DNA of 64,000 nt from Mesostigma viride (lineage: Eukaryota > Streptophyta > Mesostigmatophyceae > Mesostigmatales > Mesostigmataceae), in NCBI GenBank assembly GCA_009746045.1, contig RPFO01000348.1, positions 1,557,801-1,621,800 of the forward strand. Reading direction: 5' to 3'. A model generated the notes under the pieces. It saw only the letters and a list, made by a program, of their open reading frames with translations, was not told where the DNA came from and did no database searches. Below are positions 57,001 to 64,000 of the stretch, one piece after another. Position 1 is the first letter of the stretch. The number at the start of each line of letters is the position of its first letter. Made by a program: the position numbers and the translations under genes.

Positions 57001-58156
57001 GAGGGGGGGGAGGGGGGGGGGGGGGGGGGAGGGGGGGGAGGGGGGGGAGGGGGGGGGAGGGGGGGGGGAGGGGGGGGAGGGGGGGGGGGGAGGGGGGGGG
57101 GGGGGGAGGGGGGGGAGGGGGGGAGGGGGGGGGGAGGGGGGAGGGGGGGGAGGGGGGGGGAGGAGGGGGGGGGGAGGGATGGACATCCATACTTCTGCCA
57201 TCAACTGACCATCCACGCGCGTGGCCATGGGCATCGCATGGTACCATCTTTGCCTCCACCGCAGGCGCCGCGCATGAAGGCCGCCAACATGCACGTGTAC
57301 GTGCGGCGCGGCGGCCCCAACTACAAGACCGGCCTTGAGAACATGCGCAAGCTGGGGCAGGAGATCGGCGTACCCTTCCAGGTAGGGGGGGGCACAGGAA
57401 TTACCTCCTCGAATTTTTTTGCTTAGTCCAGATCATACAGTTTATTAGACCAAGAAAACCTTGTTTTGCAGATACTATGAAATCGGCGGGTCTTGGTTTT
57501 CTGGTGGAGTGGCCTAGCGGCAGCTATGGTGGATGAGTTTTGGGGGATTGCTTTTGGAATTTGTGACGGACACTAGGTTCCTTTTTTAAAAAAGGATACA
57601 ACACACCACCACCTTTTCTCTCAGCTCCCCTGGGGTCTTCGGATTCATTGGCTTGCCTCACTTTACCAGGAATAAGGCCAAGAAAAATAAGTAGGCCGAG
57701 AAGAATAGAGTGTAGTCGACCTCGTTTCTTGCTTGTTGATTACTCTCATAATCTTATTCGGACGTCCAGGCAGGCTTTTTTGTGCTTGCGTGAAAGGCCG
57801 GGCATTCTGTTCACATGGTTTTGTAGAAGGGCTCCATATAGCATCGATTACCTACCATGTAGATGACATAGGTCATCTACGCGACATGGCATAACATCAG
57901 TGTGTTTGTCGTGTCAGTCGCCTAAACGAGGGCCATTATTGTCCTGTATGTGCAGTGACCAATCGTTTCTAGCCGAAACCCGTGGTATATTTGACAGTTG
58001 GGGTCTTGTCAGCTGATGGTACATGCTACTTCGGCCTGCTGCCCTCTGAACACTCTCTTGCCTTTTGTCATGCAGGTGTTTGGACCAGAGGCTACCATGA
58101 CCGGCATCTGCAAGCTCGCCATTGACTTTGTCCGCTCGTCGGCAGCAGCTGCATAA
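48050..58156 (+). CDS. ACLA: ATP-citrate synthase (lyase) subunit A, 426 residues, 13 exons
   Basis: Cytosolic ATP-citrate lyase makes acetyl-CoA and oxaloacetate from citrate, CoA and ATP. The A subunit supplies the ATP-grasp and citrate-binding parts and works with an ACLB subunit not seen here. Exons: 48050-48148, 48255-48368, 48641-48703, 49205-49366, 50079-50159, 51311-51362, 52557-52671, 53152-53233, 53546-53641, 55450-55551, 56214-56330, 57265-57381 and 58076-58156. All are GT-AG with consistent phase, and the product is within a few residues of plant ACLA length. Diagnostic stretches: [114 protein letters not shown] and [12 protein letters not shown]. The exon 4/5 join (ENWDK-LKSVEV) departs slightly from the plant form ENWDKVK. 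Introns 4, 9, 10 and 11 carry repeats built from the preceding exon's end and donor. Confidence 0.97.
49367..49515 (+). repeat. Donor-bearing minisatellite, ACLA intron 4
   Basis: The authentic boundary GGGACAAG/GTGCGGTGAGG is followed by three or four units reading GGGACGAGGTACGGTGGAGG, then GGTGAAGGGGAAG. Each contains a GAG/GTACGG that could serve as a 5' splice site. Confidence 0.7.
50440..50707. repeat. 49-bp hairpin minisatellite, ACLA intron 5
   Basis: Five to six units with GGGCCTTAGGCCTTCCCCAC, then TTGATGTTAAAGGGAAGG and TCATCAAGTAT. Within each unit ACTTGATG and CATCAAGT can pair, and AAGGCC/GGCCTT are also self-complementary. Confidence 0.9.
51905..52012. repeat. Short tandem repeat TACAAGTATGCTTGAC, ACLA intron 6
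   Basis: About seven 16-bp units with C/T variation in GACGTACAAG versus GACATACAAG. Confidence 0.85.
53642..54393 (+). repeat. 48-bp minisatellite of 15 or so units that starts at the ACLA intron 9 donor
   Basis: The first bases of intron 9 (GTACGCACTAGCGGCGATGG) are the start of the repeat unit. Each further unit places GCG in front of GTACGCACTAGC, recreating the exon/donor boundary (real site: ACACG/GTACGC). Copies are nearly identical. Confidence 0.92.
54800..54950. repeat. 33-bp tandem repeat, ACLA intron 9
   Basis: Four units of CTAGTGACAGTAAACTTTGA followed by CACCAGGCCTTGG, with minor variation. Confidence 0.8.
55085..55352. repeat. 12-bp minisatellite (GGAACGCTGCTT)n, ACLA intron 9
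   Basis: About 22 units, nearly perfect. Open in several frames because 12 is divisible by 3, but located inside the intron. It lies about 100 bp upstream of the exon 10 acceptor. Confidence 0.95.
55526..56015 (+). repeat. Degenerate copies of the ACLA exon 10 tail and donor in intron 10
   Basis: The exon end TACGCGCAGAAGCTGCTCGA-G/GTGGGG recurs, degenerated, at about 55615 (ATGCCCAGAAGGTGCTCAAA), 55712 (TACGCGCACAAGCTGCTGGA), 55810 (TACTCGCAGACGTGGCTCAA) and 55995 (CTGCAGAAGCTGCTCGAG). Each is followed by GTGGGG, GTGCGG or GTGGTC. The first spacings are about 87-96 bp. Confidence 0.75.
56459..56606 (-). mobile_element. 148-bp truncated retroposon in ACLA intron 11
   Basis: Flanked by the 12-bp duplication TGCTCGCATCAT (56447-56458 and 56607-56618). 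Starts with a TAATTAAG tail and the hairpin CCTCCGTGGGGAGG, followed by 3' UTR sequence of the family A/HAL1-like group. Too short to contain any ORF. Confidence 0.85.
56980..57178 (+). repeat. G-tract block upstream of ACLA exon 12
   Basis: About 200 bp of G-runs (often 8 or more G) broken by single A, on the transcribed gene's sense strand. It should form G-quadruplexes in RNA and is not a polypyrimidine tract. Length is probably unreliable in an assembly. Confidence 0.9.
57382..58075 (+). other. ACLA intron 12, no feature seen
   Basis: Ordinary sequence without tandem repeats or exon-tail copies, ending CTTTTGTCATGCAG at the acceptor. Confidence 0.5.
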
Positions 58157-58355
58157 GCTGGATTTCGTTGGCATCAGGAATAGAATGGTCGTTTCACGTG
58201 TGCATTATCCTCGGACAAGGGGAAGACCTTCTGGAGGGGCGGGGACTCGTGCATCAGCGTCAACACGTGACGCAGTCACGTGCTATTAATTGACATCAAT
58301 GACTTCGTGCTATTTTAAAACCAAAATCAATTAATTTAAATAATTGATTAATTAA
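58157..58355. other. ACLA 3' flank
   Basis: No polyadenylation hexamer is obvious. CACGTGACGCAGTCACGTG at 58268-58286 is the family B retroposon 3' hairpin, followed by an AT-rich TTAATT stretch into which the TTAA element is inserted. Confidence 0.5.
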
Positions 58356-59366
58356 GGGGACTCGGCGCGGCGAATATTTTCCGCGCCAAAAAAATTCCGC
58401 GGTACCCTCCGTACCGTGAAAAGTGGGTGCACGGTGCGCGCACCCCTTGCGGAAGTGGCCATGGCGACTGCTTTTAGACGAAACGTGACAAATCTGGCCC
58501 GCGGAAAGCAGAAAAAATGCTCGATTGTTGGAGAAAATTAGTTACTGATTCTAATTTATGGTGGGATGGTTGCGATCTATAATGTCGCGGGCTTTTTTTC
58601 TTTGCCATCGGCAGGGGGGGTCCGGCCTGAATTTCTGTCGGGATGAATAAAGTATAATGGATGCCTGCCGGTGTGATTGTCGATTGTTGCCAGTTTTGAT
58701 GGTCGTGAGGAAAGCTAGTTTAATGACGTTTCTAAAGCCGTAAAAATTTCCGCTTTTATCTTTACCTTTCCCGTCATTTTGCGGTAAGATAACATTGGAC
58801 CTGCGCGATGCGCGCCCAACCTCTCCATGAAAGGGTGGCCTTTCTTGTGCGCCTGGGCACGAATAGATGCCCTTTATGGTACGTTCTTGTATTAAACGTC
58901 TTAATGTAGCGTTTTCCTGCTTTATTAGCTCGTTGAGCGTAAGCTTTTTGCCTTCTTTCCGGCCAGATGCTGCCAGGAAGTCCTGGCGCTGCATCGCTGG
59001 ATTCCTGGATGTCTTTTAGCAAGTAATTCGTCTGTGACGTGGCTGGCTTTCTGCAGCGCGTGGCCCGCAACCTGTCGGGAAGGTGTAATGCTTTTATTTC
59101 CATGCTTCTCTGAAATTTCTTTTGCTTAATAGACAGTTGTGTTCGAGGAAATTCACGCGGTCTCCCTAAGCAGCGGCATCATTTTCCCCAGACACTGACG
59201 AGCTGGCACCTGTCTCCTAAAGAAAGTGGCTCGAGCTTGTTAGAAAGGAGGCAGTGTGCATTTTGCGGGACACAATGCTTTGGTGGCACATGCGTCAGGT
59301 AGGTTGTTCCAATGGTCTCTTCACCTTTCCCACTGAGTAAAGGATAGCCTTTGTCATATGCTAACC

Positions 59367-61380
59367 ATGTATGGGGACGCTCCGGCGTCGAACGAGCAAC
59401 GAGCCACGAGCCACGAGGTAGCCATGGCTGACGGCGGAGCTCATAACTTTCACGTTTGAGCACCGAATTTAGCCGTGAATATCACAATCGACGCGTCTTT
59501 CTACGACGCACATGCTGATATAATTTTCCGACGCTATTACGCAATATACGATGAGCAAACGCCCATCGACGCAACGCAGCCTGACGGCTGCGCTCGGCAA
59601 TGAAAATACGTCTGCAGCTCCGGCTGCAGCTTCGCCATCAGGGCCGGAAGGCGGTGGTGACCCTAGTCGCGCACTGGTTGTCGCCCAGCACCCTCCCGGG
59701 CTTCCTGCCTCGCCCTCAGCCTCGCCCGAGCCAAAACGCAGCCGCCCAACCGAACCAAGCTGGTCTGAGCGCGACTTTGACGTTGACGGGTTATTTTCCA
59801 CCTTCGACGGTGCCAGACCCGGCTTTTTCGACATGCCACCCATCAAGATACTGGAGCTCGTGTTTTATGGGTCATACGCCTCCATTTTCGACCTGTGCCA
59901 GCGCCTTCACAGCCATTACCGCCTCCGCCCTGGACCTGACGGCCGGTTTACTCACCGACCTGAGAACCTGGCCCGCTGGTCTCGCCCCCGTCTTCAGCTC
60001 GCCGCCCTCTTTTCCATCCTTGACCGCTCTGTCACGGACCTCTGGACCCCCTCCCCCTTGACCGAATCCACCTTCCTCCTCCACCTCCAAGAAACCATCT
60101 CACAGCACGTGACGCCCCTAGCTGCAGATGTGGCAGCTGTGGGTCGCACGCTGGCTGCTGAGCTCCCCACCATCCCCACCGCCACCGCCACCCTCCTCGC
60201 CTCCACCACCCCCCCTCCGCCTCCACCGACTCCATCACCGCCCAGCTCCGCGACATTGACCAACGTCTTAAGGATAATGCCATCGCTATCGAGGTCCTGC
60301 AGAACACCGCGGGCCTCACCGCCCAGGCGGTGAAGGACATTGCCGCCAAGCCAGCCTCTGCTGGCCTGGCCGGCGATGCTCCTCCCATCACGACCTGGGC
60401 GGACATGCTTAAGCAGCACACCACCTCCACCACCTCCGCCGTCGCAGCCCAGCTCCAGCGGCAGACGCTTGACCTCCGCGAGGAGGCCGAGCTTGCCAAG
60501 CGCAGCCTTAACGTCATTGTCAAGAACCTCGACATGGAGGAAGGTGAGAATTCCGAGAAGCTTGCACGTGCGTTTGAGAGAGAAATTCTTAGTCGCATGG
60601 GCCTTACTGGTGAGATCGACCTGGTCGCCCACCGCCTTCCCCGCGCGCGGGGTAAGGCAGGGCCGCCCCCGCTCCTTCTCACCTTTAAGACCCCGGCAGA
60701 CAAGATTTCTTTTCTCCGACGCCGCAAGCGGCTCGAGAAGACTCTCTTCACCCTTGACGACGACTTGACCCTGGCGCAGCAACAACGGCGACGGGAGCTA
60801 TGGCCGACCTACCTCCAGCTCCGGCAGACCAAGGCGGGGCAGCCGGTGTACTGGAAGGGGGCGGCCATCTACGTCGGCCACAAGCCCTGGCAGGCGACCC
60901 CCGCGGCCCCAACGACTCCAGACGCCCCAGCTTAGGGGAATACAGCAGTAGCAGTGTAGAATAGATAGACCGTGGCCATGTACATGTACGCCTCCTAGAG
61001 GCACTATCCTAGCTAAGCCACACGCTTTATTTAATCATGTACATGTGTGCCTATGATGTGCCACACTCCAGATGATGCCTAGCTTTATTTAGTTATGTTG
61101 TGCCCATGCAGGGAGTCACTCTCTGCTGAGAAGCCATGCCATAGCTCTTGTATAGCCATGATGATCTTCCCCCTCACAGGCATGCTCCCCCCTTACCCGG
61201 GCATAGCGTGATAGACCATGAGGGTGCGGGTGCCCTGGTGCACCTAGAGCAAGTGTTGTTTACATTCCCACCCTTGCAGGAAGTAGCTTAGAATGTATTA
61301 TAGGCTCATATGCCCCTTCTCAGGGCTATGTGCTACATATACTCCCAACGGAGTTATGTTCCTAATTAATTAATTAATTA
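59367..61380 (+). mobile_element. ORF1-only retroposon, HAL1-like, copy 2 (2014 bp)
   Basis: Inserted in the TTAA element with the duplication ATATGCTAACC (59356-59366 and 61381-61391). The uninterrupted target is visible near 26360 in copy 1 of the transposon. Order: about 180-bp leader, ORF1 (59551-60935), 440-bp 3' UTR, TGTGCTACATATACTCCCAA hairpin, (TTAA)n tail. No ORF2. Confidence 0.88.
59551..60935 (+). CDS. L1-type ORF1 protein gene with one apparent frame change (copy 2)
   Basis: ATG at 59551 (MSKRPSTQRSLTAALGNEN). An N-terminal conserved block contains PPIKILELVFYGSYASIFDL and LARWSRPRLQLAALFSILDR, then a proline-coding C-run near 60200 where the frame changes. It resumes as SITAQLRDIDQRLKDNAIAI (coiled coil), NVIVKNLDMEEGENSEKLAR, DLVAHRLPRARGKAGPPPLL, LTFKTPADKISFLRRRKRLE and QPVYWKGAAIYVGHKPW, to the stop near 60935. 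The second half matches the RRM/C-terminal layout of L1 ORF1p, an RNA-binding protein. One frame change in a homopolymer could be real or a sequencing error. Confidence 0.7.
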
Positions 61381-62499
61381 ATATGCTAACCAGAGCAGCT
61401 AGCCACAGGTTGGCTGGATAAAAAGTCAGCTTATTTTCTCTTTATATACTGCGTGTGTGGTCCTCCACGTGTCCGGCTTGTTGGGCATTTTGGAAGAGGG
61501 TTTTTAATGTGTTGTTGGGTGGAACAACTTGGTTGTTAAGCACAAAATCACACATTATTAGCCTGAGATAGGCATTACATATGCTGCTCAGGCGTGTCGT
61601 CCTACTGGTCAGCCTTGTTGTTAAGGGTAGACTCACAAGGCTGGCTGTGCCGATGGAGGGGTGGGGCGCGATGACGCTCCGGACATCCTCCCCAAACTCG
61701 GTGACCAAAGTGGGCATGTTTTTGGGTGTCTAGGGTAGCAAAACAGATGTCATTTTGGCTCAGCACTAGCTCAATTCTCTTTTAGCGTCTACCCAGGTGG
61801 CATCACAGGAAAATCAATAACTTGAGCTGCGCTTGTCAGAATGAGCTCAAACTTTGGGGTTGTGTTTCCCCCCACTCAGTGGAATTTCGCATGCATGGAT
61901 GACCCCATTCGATGTGTTGATGATTTGATTTTTTTTTTTGCTCAAAAAAGTACCCATTTTGCGGGGAAATTAATAACTCAAACAAATGTGATTATTTTGA
62001 CCATGTGAATAGCCCAGATTTTTTAGAAGTGGGGGAACTTTGCAGGAATGTATGGGCAGGTCATTTGGATAAGTGGTTTGTCTTGGGCAAAATATCTCAT
62101 AAATAGCGTCTTTTTCTATTTTTAGCTCGCCACCGGTGCGTGGTTGGGGGTAGTACCCCCAACAAGTGGTGGTATGAATGTCCAAACATCATATTTATGG
62201 TACTCAATCATCACTAGATGGTTCCCAAGTGCATTGGAACCAATATTCATTAAAGTCAGTTTTTCAGGCTTTTGGACGTGCGAGTCCCCTTAATTAATGA
62301 AGAACATATCTCCCTGGGGAGTATATTAATTAATTAATTAGACTCGTGCTCCCGTACTGGGGAGTCACGGAGCATTAACCCCGATGGATGGATGGGTGGG
62401 TGCAAACAGTCCTAGCTACCGGTCTAAGCTATCTACATCAGCTACCTACGAGATCTATCTAACAGCAACTAACTACAACATCTATATCTTTACAGCATC

Positions 62500-63204
62500 A
62501 CGTGGCCTCCTCCACGGATCGGCATGGCGTGGGCGCACCTCCATGACCACCGCCGCTGGTGGAGCAACCCCGCCCTACCCCGGATCGTCAAGCGTGACCT
62601 CTTCAAGGTCGTCGTTCTGACAATCCTGACCTACGGCGCCGAGACCTGGACACTGACGCAGGAGCTGGAGCAACGACTCGACGCCGCCGTCACCAAGATG
62701 CTGCGCAAGGCCCCTAACATCCCCTTTGGTTTGCACATTAGTAATGAGGCCGGATTTGTACGCTGATTTGCCCTTTGTTTCCCACATTATTAGGCACAGG
62801 CGCCTGGGCCTAGCCGGGCACCTGGCCCGCACAGATCAGGTAGATACATCAGATAGACTAGCTGGCACCAAGCCCGCCCAGCCTGGGCGATATGTCCTCA
62901 CCTGGCGTGCCCCCGGCCACGCGCGGCAGGGCCGCCACCCGTGGACTTTTCGTGATTGACTCGGCATGGACATGTGCTACACAGTATAGACGTGACGGGC
63001 TCACACCCGGGCAGCCTCCTGGTTTGTCTGTAATATGGAGGCAGATGGTTCGCAAGGATAGATCGGGCAAGTCGTGATGAAGGAGACCACCCCCAAGTCT
63101 GTGGGGGCTCCGCGTGTGACCAAGTATGGCATTCATAGCGATTCGGGCCGCGGTGCCCACACCCCTGTAACTAGGACCTAGATAGCTTACACCATCCATT
63201 CCAT
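62500..63204 (+). mobile_element. Family B LINE, 5'-truncated, ORF2 end and 3' UTR
   Basis: Encodes MAWAHLHDHRRWWSNPALPR, DLFKVVVLTILTYGAETWTL and LEQRLDAAVTKMLRKA, then degenerates. The 3' UTR is interrupted at 63204 and resumes at 63855-63930 with ACTGAGGACTTATGCTCACG, then TGACGCAGTCACGTG and TTAA repeats. Confidence 0.8.
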
Positions 63205-63854
63205 GGACACTCACGGCAACACTGGCAGCCAAGCTAGACGGCACGGTAACCAGGATGCTCCGACAGGTCCTGAATGTAGGGTTTTCTCAGCGTAGGTCAT
63301 TAGAGTCTTTGTATCACGGTATGCCTCGTATTTCGGATGAGATTAGGCAGCGTAGGATAGCATTTGTAGGACATCTTGCTCGCACCAGGGCTCCAGGTCG
63401 ACACCGCCCTTGGTCTGGCCGGCCCCCAGCGGCTGGGCCAACCAGGGCGGCATATTTTGACCTGGCCTGGCCCCAAGAACATCCCTAAAAGGGTAGGGAT
63501 CGATCAAAACATGCCATGACCTATACCCAGATGTTGCTGGACGACCTAGTGGTCCCAGCCCAGTTTGAGTACCGCATCCCCTCTCTCTCCCTTCTCTGGA
63601 CTGCCATGCAGGACAAGAAGCGGTGGCAGAAGATTGTCAAGGCTCACACGCCAGCCCCTGTGGGCAAGCCGCCTCCCCCCAAGAGGAGGAGCCGTTTTGA
63701 TGAGTAGCGTAGATAGGCCGTTTCTAGACTAGATATAGCTTAGAGTTAGGTTAGTTCGATTGCGCGGCTTCCTCCACACCACCCATCCAACCTGGAATAT
63801 GTGCTACATGATCTCCCAACGGAGACATGTTATAATTTAATTTAATTTAATTTA
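63205..63854 (+). mobile_element. Family A LINE 3' end nested in the family B copy
   Basis: The duplication ATCCATTCCAT (63194-63204 and 63855-63865) brackets it. Encodes LDGTVTRMLRQVLNVGFSQR, ISDEIRQRRIAFVGHLARTR, a stop, then MTYTQMLLDDLVVPAQFEYR to PPPPKRRSRFDE-stop (63707), followed by a 3' UTR, CTCCCAACGGAG and (TTTAA)n. Confidence 0.85.
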
Positions 63855-63934
63855 ATCCATTCCATCCCATGTTCCCCTCCCACTGAGGACTTATGCTCAC
63901 GTGACGCAGTCACGTGTCTATTAATTAATTAATT

Positions 63935-64000
63935 AATGTAAGTAAGTGTGTGCGTGCGTGAACATGCACTGATGGCATGCCACGGAGTACCCGATGAGGT
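63935..64000 (-). mobile_element. Start of another LINE 3' tail at the right edge
   Basis: GTAAGTAAGTG, then GCATGCCACGGAGTAC, is the reverse complement of the (TTAC)n-tailed LINE end at 35075-35137. Only the tail is inside the window. Confidence 0.5.

Larger units (their letters stand above)
58356..62289. mobile_element. 1.9-kb TTAA-flanked transposon, copy 2, split by a retroposon
   Basis: Reverse orientation copy of 25462-27380, with GGGGACTCG ends and TTAA at 58352-58355 and 62290-62293. About 1.92 kb after removing the 2.0-kb insert. Shared frames include KLTLNELIKQENATLRRLIQ (minus strand near 58900) with no recognised domain. Confidence 0.8.

Noticed and set aside
56735-57426. Proline- and glycine-rich frames
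   Set aside because: Products of the G-tract block; only 57265-57381 is coding (ACLA exon 12).

Overview
This window is nuclear DNA from a eukaryote, most likely a green-lineage alga or related protist. The best evidence is a complete plant-type ATP-citrate lyase A-subunit gene: animals make this enzyme as one fused chain, whereas the split, [13 protein letters not shown]-type A subunit is typical of plants and green algae. Genes have many short exons and large introns packed with minisatellites. I saw no rRNA, tRNA, CRISPR array or prokaryotic operon, and no recognisable retrovirus, LTR or Polinton-type element.

Layout. (1) 180-13993, minus strand: an F-box/leucine-rich-repeat gene, open at the left edge, with eight exons in the window. 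Seven are phase-1 LRR exons, six of 84-90 nt holding one LRR each and one of 171 nt holding two. Intron 6 holds a large inverted repeat with F-box-like fragments and a TA-flanked MITE. (2) 15-25.4 kb: nested LINE fragments, an ORF1-only (HAL1-like) retroposon, a hAT transposase remnant and a hairpin-ended MITE. (3) 25.46-32.48 kb: two TTAA-flanked, piggyBac-style elements of 1.9 and 5.1 kb that share one TTAA. (4) 33-35.1 kb: more LINE pieces with a readable reverse-transcriptase segment. (5) 36396-46450, minus strand: an 11-exon gene for a six-blade Kelch, polyglutamine, HMG-box-like protein. (6) 46.45-48.05 kb: the divergent promoter region, holding a 455-bp inverted-repeat element. (7) 48050-58156, plus strand: ACLA, 13 exons, 426 residues. 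(8) 58.36-64 kb: a second copy of the 1.9-kb TTAA element, split by a second HAL1-like retroposon, then nested LINE 3' ends.

The three genes are unrelated in function: ubiquitin-ligase adaptor, chromatin or transcription-type protein, and cytosolic acetyl-CoA supply. What unites the window is how its introns grow. Many intronic repeats are tandem copies of the adjacent exon edge with its splice site. Donor-bearing units occur in ACLA introns 4, 9, 10 and 11, acceptor-bearing units in the F-box gene, and an amplified polypyrimidine tract in the Kelch gene. The retroposons form a second coherent layer: two LINE families each have a conserved 3'-terminal hairpin, the ORF1-only elements share the hairpin of one family, and one TTAA-targeting transposon has landed in a TTAA-rich LINE tail.

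All exon models come from reading frames, splice consensus and phase agreement in the sequence. No alignment or database search was possible.
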